From Rhodocaloribacter litoris (GTDB taxonomy: Bacteria; Bacteroidota; Rhodothermia; Rhodothermales; ISCAR-4553), in NCBI RefSeq assembly GCF_011682235.2, contig NZ_CP076718.1:3954400-4018399 (forward strand): 64,000 nt of DNA. The letters are read 5' to 3'. The notes beneath the pieces were generated by a model, which was given only the letters and a program-made list of their open reading frames with translations, was not told where the DNA came from and made no database searches. The translations under genes and the position numbers were made by a program. This document shows positions 17,741 to 27,800 of this stretch, one piece after another (position 1 is the first letter of the stretch; the number at the start of each line of letters is the position of its first letter).

Positions 17741-20700
17741 ATGGTTTTTCGCACCCTGTTCCGGCTCGCGGGCTTCTGGCTTGGCGGGCTTCTTCTCTTG
17801 GTGGCGGCCCCCCATGTCCGGGCCCAGGCGACAGTCGACGTGGCGGCCCTGAAGTCGCTTCAGTGGCGGCCCATCGGCCCGGCGAACATGGGCGGGCGCG
17901 TCACGGACATCGCCGGCATCCCCGGCGACCCCAACACCTTCTATGTGGCGGGAGCCGACGGCGGCCTGTTCAAGACGACGAACGCCGGCACCACCTTCGA
18001 AGCCCTTTTCACGGATGAACGGGCCTATTCCGTCGGTGCCGTGGCCGTGGCGCCGTCCAACCCCGAGGTCGTCTGGCTGGGCACCGGGGAAGGGGATCCG
18101 CGCAACAGCGTCGGCTACGGATGGGGCGTCTACCGCTCCGTCGATGGCGGCAAGACGTGGACCCACCTGGGGCTCGAAAAGACCGAGCGTATCAAGCGCG
18201 TGCGCGTCCACCCGCACGATCCCGATGTGGCCTGGGTCTGTGCGCTGGGGCGGGCATGGGGGCCCAACCCCGAGCGGGGTGTCTTCAAGACCACCGACGG
18301 CGGCCGGACCTGGCGCCACGTCCTCGCCATCGACGAGGATACCGGCTGCTCCGACCTCGACCTGGAGTGGGCCAACCCGAACATCCTGTACGCCGGCATG
18401 TGGACTTTCCGCCGCCGTCCCTGGCGCTTCGACGACGGCGGCAAGCAGACGGCCCTCTACAGGTCCACCGACGGCGGCGAGACGTGGACGAAGGTGACGG
18501 GTAAAGGGATGCCGAAGGGGCCGATGGCCCGCATCGGCGTGGCCGTGGCCCAGAGTGCTCCCCACATCGTGTACCTGATCACCGAGACGCCCGAGGAAGG
18601 CACCCTCTTCCGTTCCGACGACCGGGGCGCCACCTGGCGCATGGTGAACGACGACCGCAACATCAACTTCCGCCCGTTCTACTACAGCGACGTCCGCGTC
18701 GACCCGACCGACCCCGACGTCGTCTACGCACTCTCGGGCGGGCTGTTCAAGTCGGTCGACGGGGGCAAGACGTTCGAGCGCATCGCCCGCGACGTGCACG
18801 GCGACCACCAGGCCCTCTGGATCGACCCGCTGAACCCGAAACGCCTCCTCAGCGGGAGCGACGGCGGCTTCCAGGTTTCGTACGACGCCGGCGCCACGTT
18901 CGACATCATCAACAACGTGGAGCTGTCCCAGTTCTACCAGATCTACGTGGACGACCGCGACCCCTACTACGTGTGCGGCGGGTTGCAGGACAACGGCACC
19001 TGGTGCGGGCCGAGCAACTCGCTCCGGGGCGAGCGCGGTATCCTCAAGCGCGACTGGTACGGCCTGGCCGGCGGCGACGGGTACTACGCCATCCCCATTC
19101 CCGGGCGCGAGCACGAGGCCTACGCCAACCTGCAGGGCGGCGTCATCTTCCATGTCGACAGCCGGGTGGGCAACGTGCGCACCATCCATCCCTATCCCGC
19201 CATCATCGGCTCCGCCGGCGACGCCATCGCCGGGCACCGCTACCGCTTCAACTGGGATTCGCCCATCCTCATCTCGCCCCACGACCCGAACACGGTCTAC
19301 TTCGGTGGTAACGTGGTCTTCCGGACGACCGACGCCGGCTACACCTGGGAGGTCATCAGCCCGGACCTGACGAACGACGACAAGAGCAAGCAGCAGTCCT
19401 CGGGCGGGGAAATCTACCAGGACAACACCGCCGCCGAGTTCCACAACACGATCCTGACCATCGCCGAATCGCCCCTGCAGCAGGGCGTTCTGTGGGTGGG
19501 CACGGACGACGGCAACGTCTGGATCTCACGCGACGCCGGGGCTAACTGGACCAACGTGACCGATCGCATCGACGGCTTCCCGGCCTTCGGCTGGGTCGGC
19601 AAGATCCACGCCTCCGAGCATGAGGCCGGCACGGCCTTCGTCGCTGTGGACCAGCATCGCATGGACGACTTCCGCCCCTATGCGTTCATGACGACCGACT
19701 ACGGGCGGACGTGGACGAAGATCAGCGACGGCCTGCCCGCCGACGACTACGTGAAGGTCGTGCGCCAGGACCCGCGCAACCCGAACCTGCTCTATGCCGG
19801 GATGGAGCACGGCATCTTCGCCTCGTGGGACCGGGGGCGGACCTGGCATGCGATCCGCAACAACCTGCCCCCGGTCTCCGTGCGCGACCTGCGGGTGCAG
19901 GCCCGGGAAGGTGACCTGGTGGTGGGCACGCACGGGCGCGGCGCCTGGATCCTCGACGACATCCGCCCCCTCCAGGACCTGGCCGAAGTCCGGAACAAGA
20001 CCGCGCACCTGTTCCCCGTGCGGACGGCCACGCGCTGGCACCTGGACGACCGCCTGGAGAACCAGGGACAGCGCCGCTACCGGGCCCCGAATCCGGCCTA
20101 CGGCGCCTACCTCAACCTGTACCTGGCCGAGACGCCGGACACGCCGGTGGAGGTGACCATCGCCGACGACCGGGGGAACGTCGTGCGCACCTTTACCGAC
20201 TCGACGGCCCGGGCGGGGATTCACCGCCTCGTCTGGGACCTGACGTACGACGGCCCCACGCCGCTGAAGGGGGAGCGCGGCGGCTTCTTCGGTGGCGGGT
20301 CGCTGCGCCCGATGGCGCCACCGGGCACGTACACCGCCACGGTGAAGGTGGCCGGAACGACCCTCTCCGCCCCTGTCACCGTCCGCCCCGATCCCCGGCT
20401 GGACCTGACGCCGGAGGACTACCGGGCCCAGCTCGACGCGGTGACGGCCCTGCGCGAACTGCTCTCGGAAACCCACCGGATGCTCAACGCCACGGCTGAC
20501 CTGAAGGAACAGCTTCAGGACCTGAAGACCCGGCTCGACCGGCTCGACGACGGGGCCGCCGGGGCCACCGATGCCGCCGCCCTGCCGCAACCCGCCGGTG
20601 TGCGCGACGCCATCGACGAGACGCTGGAAGCGATCGACACCTTCCGGGCCACCTTGCAGCGGCCCCCGCCGGCGATGAACTACCGGCAGCGGCCGCGCCT

Positions 20701-20908
20701 GCGCGAGGAGATCAGCCGGCTGATGCGGGCCATCAACGAGGCCAGCGCCCGGCCCACGACACCCCAGCTGGTTCGCCTCGAAGAACTGCGTGCCGAGACG
20801 GATCAGGCCCGTGCCGCCTTCGACCGCCTGCTCGACGAGCGCATCGCCGCGCTCAATGCCATGGTGAAGGAGGTGCCCCAGATCGTCGTGGGTGCCGGCC
20901 GCCCGTGA
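17741..20908 (+). CDS. Secreted BNR/VPS10-like beta-propeller protein
   Basis: A 1055-residue protein with a signal peptide (residues 1-29, ending HVRAQ). Residues about 40-760 are built from repeated sialidase-type Asp boxes, for example SVDGGKTW, TTDGGRTW, STDGGETW, SRDAGANW and TTDYGRTW. This is the VPS10/sortilin- or xyloglucanase-like beta-propeller common in Bacteroidota. Residues about 780-870 are a beta-sandwich with DRGNVVRTF; the rest, to about 1040, is helical and probably coiled coil. Despite frequent glycosyl-hydrolase labels, no catalytic residues can be assigned, so a binding or scaffold role is equally possible. Confidence 0.83.
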   Translation: MVFRTLFRLAGFWLGGLLLLVAAPHVRAQATVDVAALKSLQWRPIGPANMGGRVTDIAGIPGDPNTFYVAGADGGLFKTTNAGTTFEALFTDERAYSVGAVAVAPSNPEVVWLGTGEGDPRNSVGYGWGVYRSVDGGKTWTHLGLEKTERIKRVRVHPHDPDVAWVCALGRAWGPNPERGVFKTTDGGRTWRHVLAIDEDTGCSDLDLEWANPNILYAGMWTFRRRPWRFDDGGKQTALYRSTDGGETWTKVTGKGMPKGPMARIGVAVAQSAPHIVYLITETPEEGTLFRSDDRGATWRMVNDDRNINFRPFYYSDVRVDPTDPDVVYALSGGLFKSVDGGKTFERIARDVHGDHQALWIDPLNPKRLLSGSDGGFQVSYDAGATFDIINNVELSQFYQIYVDDRDPYYVCGGLQDNGTWCGPSNSLRGERGILKRDWYGLAGGDGYYAIPIPGREHEAYANLQGGVIFHVDSRVGNVRTIHPYPAIIGSAGDAIAGHRYRFNWDSPILISPHDPNTVYFGGNVVFRTTDAGYTWEVISPDLTNDDKSKQQSSGGEIYQDNTAAEFHNTILTIAESPLQQGVLWVGTDDGNVWISRDAGANWTNVTDRIDGFPAFGWVGKIHASEHEAGTAFVAVDQHRMDDFRPYAFMTTDYGRTWTKISDGLPADDYVKVVRQDPRNPNLLYAGMEHGIFASWDRGRTWHAIRNNLPPVSVRDLRVQAREGDLVVGTHGRGAWILDDIRPLQDLAEVRNKTAHLFPVRTATRWHLDDRLENQGQRRYRAPNPAYGAYLNLYLAETPDTPVEVTIADDRGNVVRTFTDSTARAGIHRLVWDLTYDGPTPLKGERGGFFGGGSLRPMAPPGTYTATVKVAGTTLSAPVTVRPDPRLDLTPEDYRAQLDAVTALRELLSETHRMLNATADLKEQLQDLKTRLDRLDDGAAGATDAAALPQPAGVRDAIDETLEAIDTFRATLQRPPPAMNYRQRPRLREEISRLMRAINEASARPTTPQLVRLEELRAETDQARAAFDRLLDERIAALNAMVKEVPQIVVGAGRP

Positions 20909-20924
20909 CGACCGGCCGGGCGGC
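20898..20924. terminator. Hairpin spanning two convergent stop codons
   Basis: GCCGCCCG (20898-20905) pairs with CGGGCGGC (20917-20924). The element covers the end of the propeller gene and abuts the mtaB stop codon. It has no T-run in either direction. Confidence 0.4.
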
Positions 20925-22262
20925 TCAGCCCAGCGGGACGAAGGCGGCCTCGCCGTCGACGCCGGCCGTTTCGGCCTCCAGGGTACCGTCCGGGGCCGGT
21001 GCTCCGAGACGGACGGGTTCGATCCGGCCCTCGAAGGCCGGGTCGTAGGGACGACGCACCCGGATGTAGTTGTCCGTGAAGCCGTGCATCCACCCGTCCC
21101 GGTTATCTCCTTCCCAGAGGACCGGCCGCACGGTGCCGATGTGCTCCCGGTAGAACGCCTGGCGCTTCTTCTCGGAGAGGAGCCGGAGCCGGCGGTTGCG
21201 CCGGGCGCGCTCGGGTTTCGGCACCGGGGTGCCGCCGGCGCGGTCGGGGTGGTCCACCGCCGCCGTGTGCGGGCGTTCCGAGTAGGTGAAGACGTGGAGG
21301 TAGGAGACGGGCAGCGCGTCCAGAAAGTGCCAGGTGTTCTCGAAGCGTTCCGCCGTCTCGGCCGGAAAACCGACGATGACGTCGACGCCAATGCAGGCGT
21401 GTGGCATCCGGTCCCTGATGCGGGCGACGCGCTCGGCGTAGAGCGCCCGCCGGTAGCGACGCCGCATCTTGCCCAGTACGAAGTCGTCCCCGCTCTGCAG
21501 GGGGATGTGGAAGTGCGGCTGAAACTTTTCCGAGGCGGCCACGAAGTCGATGATCTCGTCCGAGAGCAGGTTGGGTTCGATGGACGAGATGCGGTAGCGT
21601 TCGATGCCCTCGACGGCGTCGAGCGCCCGCAGCAGGTCGAGCAGGGTCAGGCCGTGTTCCTGCCCGTAGAGGCCGATGTTGACCCCGCTCAGGACGATCT
21701 CCTTGTAGCCCCGGGCGGCGATCTCACGGGCCTGCGCGATCGTGGGTTCGAGCGGGTGGGAGCGGCTTCGACCCCGGGCCAGCGGGATCGTGCAGAAGGA
21801 GCAGCTGTAGTCGCAGCCGTCCTGCACTTTCAGGAAGGCCCGGGTGCGCTCGCCGGACGAGTAGGCCGGTCCGAAGTCGGTTACGTCGTCGATGCAGGAG
21901 ACGGCCACCTGCGTCTGTTCCCGCTTCGAGAAGTCGTCGAGGATGTCGAAGATCCGGAACTTTTCCCGGGCGCCGAGCACGGCGTCGACGCCGGGAAGGG
22001 CGGCGATCTCCCCGGGGCGGAGCTGGGCGTAGCATCCGGTCACGATGATGAAGGCGCCGGGGCTGGCACGGCGGGCGCGGCGGATGACCTGCCGGCACTT
22101 GCGCTCGGCTTCCTCCGTCACGGTGCACGTGTTGATGACCGTCACGTCCGCCGGCGATCCGAACGGCGTGACCTCGAAGTCGTGCGCCTCGAACGTGCGG
22201 GCCAGCGTGCTCGTCTCCGCGTAGTTGAGCTTGCAGCCGAGGGTGTAGAACGAAACTTTCAC
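20925..22262 (-). CDS. mtaB: tRNA (N6-threonylcarbamoyladenosine-37-C2)-methylthiotransferase MtaB
   Basis: A 445-residue radical-SAM methylthiotransferase that adds a methylthio group to t6A37 of ANN-decoding tRNAs. The N-terminal domain has the three auxiliary-cluster cysteines (Cys10 in TLGCKLN, Cys46 in NTCTV, Cys77 in VTGCYAQ). The radical-SAM motif CDYSCSFC is at 150-157, with the MtaB-type context KVQDGC. A TRAM-like domain ends the protein. GTG 22262 is chosen because it gives the family N-terminus KVSFYTLGCKLN; longer upstream starts add unrelated sequence. Length and motifs separate it from MiaB and RimO. Confidence 0.92.
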   Translation of the reverse strand: MKVSFYTLGCKLNYAETSTLARTFEAHDFEVTPFGSPADVTVINTCTVTEEAERKCRQVIRRARRASPGAFIIVTGCYAQLRPGEIAALPGVDAVLGAREKFRIFDILDDFSKREQTQVAVSCIDDVTDFGPAYSSGERTRAFLKVQDGCDYSCSFCTIPLARGRSRSHPLEPTIAQAREIAARGYKEIVLSGVNIGLYGQEHGLTLLDLLRALDAVEGIERYRISSIEPNLLSDEIIDFVAASEKFQPHFHIPLQSGDDFVLGKMRRRYRRALYAERVARIRDRMPHACIGVDVIVGFPAETAERFENTWHFLDALPVSYLHVFTYSERPHTAAVDHPDRAGGTPVPKPERARRNRRLRLLSEKKRQAFYREHIGTVRPVLWEGDNRDGWMHGFTDNYIRVRRPYDPAFEGRIEPVRLGAPAPDGTLEAETAGVDGEAAFVPLG

Positions 22263-22401
22263 GGGCGGGACCGGAAGAAAGAATTCACCGGGAAGCCCCA
22301 CATGAACGAATCGGGATGTCGTACGTTTCAGCCCCTGGCCCGCCCGGGTCGATCTTCCGGAAAATCCATCATCCATGCGGCCGTAGGGCCGCCAGAGGTC
22401 C

Positions 22402-23112
22402 GTGTTTGCTCGCGAAGGCTATCTTTTGATTCTCGCTGCCGCCGTGCTGGCGCTGGTACTGGCCCTGATCGGCCTGCAGTTCGGCACCGCCGTGCGGGTG
22501 GTGCTCGGGGGGCTGGGGGTGCTGGTCCTGGGGTTTACGCTCTATTTCTTTCGTGATCCGCAGCGGACGCCCCCTCCCGGGGCCGGGCACCTCATCCTGG
22601 CGCCGGCCGACGGCAAGGTGGTCCAGATCGTGGACGTGGAGGAGCCGCTGTACCTGAAAGGACCGGCCCGCCAGGTCTCGATCTTTCTTTCCCCGCTGGA
22701 CGTGCACGTCAACCGGGTACCGGCCGACGGGGTGATCGAGTTCGTCCGCTACGTGCCGGGAGACTACCTGGTGGCGTGGCATCCCAAGGCGAGCGAGAAG
22801 AACGAGCGCTCCGAACTGGGGTTGCGGCATCGGGGCGGAACGAAGATCCTTTTCAAGCAGATCGCCGGGGCGGTGGCGCGGCGCATCGTCTTCCACGTGC
22901 AAGAGGGGGACACGGTGCAGGCCGGCGAGCGTTTCGGCATCGTCAAGTTCGGCTCGCGGATGGATGTGCTGGTGCCGCCGGGCATCCCCATCGACGTGCA
23001 GGTGGGGGACCGCGTGCGGGCCGGCGAGACGATCCTCGGCCGCCTGCCGGCCGCACCGCCCGGGGGCGCGCCGGTTGCCGCGGCCGAAGCCGGGGAGGAG
23101 GCGGCCCGCTGA
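22402..23112 (+). CDS. psd: Phosphatidylserine decarboxylase (Psd, short type)
   Basis: A 236-residue proenzyme that decarboxylates phosphatidylserine to phosphatidylethanolamine at the inner membrane. Two membrane segments occupy residues 8-50, followed by the RDPxR motif. The self-cleavage site is FGSR (Gly184-Ser185), which yields the pyruvoyl-bearing alpha chain; short Psd enzymes use GS here rather than LGST. The start is GTG at 22402. The stop codon overlaps the pssA ATG (TGATG), so the two steps of the pathway are translated together. Confidence 0.92.
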   Translation: MFAREGYLLILAAAVLALVLALIGLQFGTAVRVVLGGLGVLVLGFTLYFFRDPQRTPPPGAGHLILAPADGKVVQIVDVEEPLYLKGPARQVSIFLSPLDVHVNRVPADGVIEFVRYVPGDYLVAWHPKASEKNERSELGLRHRGGTKILFKQIAGAVARRIVFHVQEGDTVQAGERFGIVKFGSRMDVLVPPGIPIDVQVGDRVRAGETILGRLPAAPPGGAPVAAAEAGEEAAR

Positions 23113-23972
23113 TGCTGCGTCTTCGCCAACCTCGCCGCGACCCCGCCCGCAAGCAGCGCCGCTTTCGCCAGCGGCTGCGGGCCTACCGGGAGAAGCGCTA
23201 CGGCCGTCGCCGGCGCCAGATTCCCCGGGCCGCCGTCCCGTCCTTCTTCACCCTGATGAACCTCCTGAGCGGGTTCATCGCCATCGCACAGGTCTACGAG
23301 GGGCGGTTCGAGCACGCCTGCTGGTTCATCGTCCTGGCCGGCTTCTTCGACCTGCTCGACGGCATGGTGGCCCGCCTGTCCAACGGCACCAGCCTCTTCG
23401 GCGTCGAGCTCGACTCGCTCAGCGACGTGGTTTCCTTCGGGGTGGCGCCGGGGTTTCTCGTCTACGTCTTCGGGCTGCGCGAATTCGGCCTGCTGGGGCT
23501 GGTCGTGGCCGCACTACCGGCCGTCTGCGGGGCCGTCCGCCTGGCCCGCTTCAACACGACCTTCGACGGGGAGAAGAAGGACTATTTCATCGGGCTGCCG
23601 ATCCCGGTGCAGGCCATCGTGGTGGTGACGCTCATCCTCAACGTCAACGACGCGGCCTGGTTCAACGAGTACAGCCTGAACAACCTGTCCGTCCTGATCC
23701 CGATCATCGTCGTGCTGGCCGGGTTGATGGTCTCGACGATCCGTTTCGACGCCGTGCCCAGGCCCTCGGCCTGGTACATCCGCACGCACCCGCGCAAGGC
23801 GGCCGCCTACGCCGTGGCGCTGTTGCTGGTGATCTTTCTCCAGCAGATCGGCCTGCTCCTGGTGCTGACGGCCTACCTGTTTCACGGCATCGGCCGGGCG
23901 ACGTACAACCTCGTGCGGGCCATTCTGGAGACGCCGCTCGACGAGGGGGCACCCGAGCACGAGAAGGCCTGA
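23112..23972 (+). CDS. pssA: CDP-diacylglycerol--serine O-phosphatidyltransferase
   Basis: A 286-residue membrane enzyme that makes phosphatidylserine from CDP-diacylglycerol and serine, the step before Psd. The CDP-alcohol phosphotransferase signature is complete (Asp83, Gly84, Ala87, Arg88, Gly97, Asp101, Asp105). A basic 40-residue N-terminus (RRRRQIPRA) precedes about eight hydrophobic segments. It overlaps psd by one base, and the pair forms a compact phosphatidylethanolamine operon. Confidence 0.92.
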   Translation: MLRLRQPRRDPARKQRRFRQRLRAYREKRYGRRRRQIPRAAVPSFFTLMNLLSGFIAIAQVYEGRFEHACWFIVLAGFFDLLDGMVARLSNGTSLFGVELDSLSDVVSFGVAPGFLVYVFGLREFGLLGLVVAALPAVCGAVRLARFNTTFDGEKKDYFIGLPIPVQAIVVVTLILNVNDAAWFNEYSLNNLSVLIPIIVVLAGLMVSTIRFDAVPRPSAWYIRTHPRKAAAYAVALLLVIFLQQIGLLLVLTAYLFHGIGRATYNLVRAILETPLDEGAPEHEKA

Positions 23973-24037
23973 ACGCCCTCCGGCACGGCCTTGCGCGAAA
24001 TCCTGGCGAAGCCGGGCAACATCGGGCCGGAATGGAC

Positions 24038-24045
24038 TATCTTTG
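24038..24045 (+). promoter_or_regulatory. Candidate downstream promoter box for purS
   Basis: TATCTTTG matches the Bacteroidota TAnnTTTG box exactly and lies 47 bp before the purS ATG. No good upstream TTG box is visible at the usual distance, so the assignment is tentative. Confidence 0.4.
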
Positions 24046-24091
24046 CACGGGCTCGCCCCGTCGCCACACGGATTCAACGCTGTAGCACGAC

Positions 24092-24358
24092 ATGTACAAG
24101 GCCAACATCCACATTACGCTTCGTCCTTCCATCCTCGACCCGCAGGGGAAAGCCACCCATCAGGCGCTGGTGCAACTCGGCTTTCAGGAGGTGGAACAGG
24201 TTCGCATCGGCAAATATATTGAACTGTGGGTGGAAGCGACGGACGCGGCCGAGGCGGAACGGGTGGCCCGGCAGGCGTGTGAGAAGCTGCTGGCGAATCC
24301 GGTGATGGAGGACTTCACCATCTCGCTGGAGCCGGTGGCTTCCGGGGCGGCCGGATAA
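24092..24358 (+). CDS. purS: Phosphoribosylformylglycinamidine synthase subunit PurS
   Basis: An 88-residue subunit of the three-part FGAM synthase (PurS, PurQ, PurL) in de novo purine synthesis. It begins YKANIHITLRPSILDPQG and has the conserved RIGKYIEL strand, as in Bacillus PurS. PurS dimers bridge the glutaminase PurQ and the synthase PurL. Neither purQ nor purL is next to it, so the genes are dispersed here. Its presence implies a short-form PurL elsewhere in the genome. Confidence 0.93.
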   Translation: MYKANIHITLRPSILDPQGKATHQALVQLGFQEVEQVRIGKYIELWVEATDAAEAERVARQACEKLLANPVMEDFTISLEPVASGAAG

Positions 24359-24438
24359 GGCCGCGATCCGGATCGTGGAAAACGGCGCCGGGCTTCCCGG
24401 ACGTCGTTCGTTGCCGGATTCAGGGGGAACGTAGAACG

Positions 24439-24795
24439 ATGCAGGGCAGCAACGTGGATCTTTTCTCGATGCTTCGCTCCGGGGGAAACCCACGGCTTTT
24501 GGCCACGCCCGCCCCGGCCGAACCCGACGTGGCGGTGGCGGAGGAAGAGGAGACGGAGGAGCATCTGGACACACCGTGGCGGGTGATCCTCTACAACGAC
24601 GACGTGCACACCTTCGAGGAGGTGATCCTGCAACTGGTGAAAGCCACCGGCTACAGCATGGCCCGGGCCGAGGAACTGGTCTGGAAAGTGCATACGGAAG
24701 GGAAGGCGGCCGTCTTCGAGGGCAGCTTTGAGGAGTGCTTCCGGGTGCAGGCCGTGCTCAACGAGATCGCCCTCGTCACCGAACTGGAAGGGTGA
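24439..24795 (+). CDS. clpS: ATP-dependent Clp protease adaptor ClpS
   Basis: A 118-residue adaptor that delivers N-degron substrates to the Clp protease ATPase. After an acidic, Ala/Pro-rich lead (residues 1-45) comes the ClpS core, with the substrate-binding signature LYNDDVHTFEEV and the later HTEGKAAVFEG motif. No clpA or clpC lies beside it. ATG 24439 follows a GGGGGAAC stretch that may serve as a weak ribosome site. The gene is about 80 bp after purS and may share its transcript. Confidence 0.93.
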   Translation: MQGSNVDLFSMLRSGGNPRLLATPAPAEPDVAVAEEEETEEHLDTPWRVILYNDDVHTFEEVILQLVKATGYSMARAEELVWKVHTEGKAAVFEGSFEECFRVQAVLNEIALVTELEG

Positions 24796-24886
24796 TTGCT
24801 GCGGCCGTCGCCCGGTTGGACGGCGCCGGTCTTCGGGGATCCCGGTTCCCTCTTGCGGAAACGGGCACGCTTCCCCCCTCCACACC

Positions 24887-27800
24887 TCATCGCCGGGCCG
24901 TTTCGGGCGGCGGGGGCTGTACGACGAGCGTGCCGGTGGGCGAGTGGCCGTTGACGGACGGCTCGTACATCATCTCGCCCCGAACGGGGGGGTGGACGAA
25001 CGTGCCGGGGGTGGTGGCGCGGGCCACATAGGTGTAGGTGTGCTCGCCGCGCTGGAGGTAGTCGGCGAAGAGGAGGACGCGGTCGTCGTGGATCTCGGCG
25101 TGGTTGAACGAGCCCCACCAGCGTTCTGTGCCGGTGTTCCGGATCGCGGTGCGATCGGTCGTTTCGAAGGCGGCGTTGAGGGCTTCGAGCCCGGCCGGGA
25201 GGGCATCGTCCACCACCACGTAGTGCCGGTCGGCGGGGCTGGTCAGGCGCAGGGTGACGCGCACGAGGTCCCCGGCCTGGAGCGTGATGCGTTCTTCCCC
25301 GCTGGTCATCGGGCGGCCTACGGGGCGGCCCTGGCGGTCGAGGCGCTGGATCGTTCGGGCCAGGCGAAGGCCGTTATCCCGGGCCGGCAGCGGGACGTCC
25401 CGGTAGGTTTCGAGCATGAGGGAATAGTAGAGCCGCCCCGTGCCGATCTTTTTGATTTCGACGGGGGCGGGGTTGCCGGGCGGCAGTTCGTCGAGCCCCA
25501 TCTCGGCCGAGGCGACCTTGAAGGAGCGTCCTTCGAACATCTCGCGGATCAGGGGCTGGCCGGCCACCCGTGCCTCGGCGATGAAGTCGGGCCGGTTTTT
25601 TTCGAAGGAGGCGAAGTAGGTGGCCAGGGCCTCGACGACGGCGGCGTTGTCCTGTGTGGTGGCCCAGTGGCCGGGCCCGCGCCGGTTCATCAGGTAGCGG
25701 ATCATGCGCTCGGCAAGCTGCCGTGTGTCTTCGGAGGGGTCGGCCTCGATGAGGGCCGTCATGCCGTAGGCCGTGGCCCGTGCGTCGGAGGCGAAGATCC
25801 ATCGCCAGGCCGGATCCTGGGGGACGGAGAAGTAGGCCTGGCCGCCTTCGAGGCGGATGCGGCTCTTGATGCGGTCGAGGAGGCGGGGGCGGAGCTGGCT
25901 CAGCACGCGGCTGTTGGCCCGCACGACGGTGCGCAGCAGGAGGCTCTGGCCTTCGACGCTCGAGCGGGGATCGCGCAGCAGCGTCTCGGCCAGCGTGTAG
26001 GTTTCGTCTTCGAGGAAGCGGTCGTGGCGGGCGAGGGTGTAGAGCATGAAGGCCCGCACGTCGTTCCACACGACCGGGTCGTAGTAGGCCGGGCGGTCGC
26101 TCCGGTTGCGGACCTGCCGTTCGAGCGCGGCAACGGCGGCGGCGGTCAGGTCGCGGGGTACGTCGAAGCCGGCGCTTCGGGCCTCGGCCAGGGCAAGCAC
26201 CACGTAGGCGCTCACGTACGGCGCCGGGTGGGCCCCGCCCGGCCACAGGCTGAACCCCTCGCCGGTCCAGTAGTCGTTCAGCAGCGAGAGCCATTTCCGG
26301 ATCTCCGAGGCCCGGTTGCCGTCGAGGGCGTTGAGGTCGAAGGCGGTGAGCAGGTTGTCGGCCAGCAGGAGGGGGCGGATGCGCGAGGTGCGCTGTTCGA
26401 GGCAGCCGTACGGGTATTCGAACAGGAAGCGGGAGGCGCCGTCGAGGCCGACGAGGGCCGTGCCGGAGAGCCGGACGGTGAACCGGCCGAGGCCGGGGAG
26501 CATGTTGGAGGGGAGGCGCACGGCTTCCCGGGCTTCGCCCTCGGTGGAGGTGAAGGTGGCCGTGGTTTCCCGGGTCAGCGGGAGGCGCACGGGCAGGGGC
26601 CACCGAAGGGCGTCGCGCTCGCGTCCCATCACGGCTTCGAAGGTGAGCTGGGCCGTGCCGACCTGCTCGACGGCCCAGGTGAAGCGAACCTCTTTCGTCT
26701 CCCCGGCGGCCAGGGGAAGCTGGTGGGTGGCCGGTCCGGTGAGCGTCAGCCCGCTGGCCCGGGCGCTTACGGTGACGGTGCCGTCCTCGTCCGTCCGGTT
26801 CGAGACGAGCACGCCGGCCTCGAACGTGTCGCCCCGGCGGGCGAAGCGGGGCAGCGCCGGCTGGAGCACGAGCGGCTGGGAGACGAGCACGTCCCGCGTG
26901 CCGGCGCCGAAGCGGTTGCCCTCGGCGACGGCGGTCGCCATCAGGCGGAAGGTGGTCAGGCTCTGGGGCAGGGTGAAGGTGACCTCGGCGCGGCCGTTGC
27001 GGTCGGTGCGAAGCGCGGGTGCCCAGTGGGCCAGGGGGCGGAAGTCCTGCCGGAGCATGTAGTCGGCCTCGCCGCCGCCGCCGCCCATGTCTTCCGCCTT
27101 CTGGCCATAGCTGCGTTGTCGCACGAGGTGGGCGCGGGTTTCGGTCGTGATCACCTTGAGGGGGCGGGGGCCGTAGAAGGCCTCGAACGGGTCGGGCAGG
27201 CGGTAGCCGATGAGGTTGAGCACACCGGCGTCGACGGCGGCAAAGGTGACTTCGGCCGGCACCCCGCGCCCGGCGGCATCCCGGACCCGGATCGTGACGG
27301 TGACCTCCTCGCCCGGCCGGAAGTCGGCTGCCTCGGGTTCGAGTTCGACGGCCAGGCGGCGCACACCGGGATCCACGCGGATACCGGCATAGCCGATCTT
27401 GAAACCGGGTGCCCCGACGTCGGCGGCGGCCGACGGGGCGGCGGTGCGGCCCTGGAGCAGGATCACGCTCACGTACACGTTCGGCAGGTGTGCCTCGGTG
27501 AGCGGCACGCTGATCTGGGGAGCACTTCCCACGAGCGTCTCCACCCGGCTCGACAGGATGCCGTCCCGCTCGACGGTGATGAGGGCCGTGGCCGATTCAT
27601 AGGGCGACTGAACCAGGAACCGGGCCGTCTCGCCCGGGCGGTAGACGGGGCGCTCCGGGATGAGCTCAATACGGTCGTCGTCGGTGCGGGCCCAGGCGAC
27701 GTACCCCGCGCCGGTGGCATAGAAATAGGCTTCGGAGCGGATGGGGTTGCCGCGCATGTCCGTGCCGGTGGCGCGGATGACGTAGCTGCCTCCCTGCTGG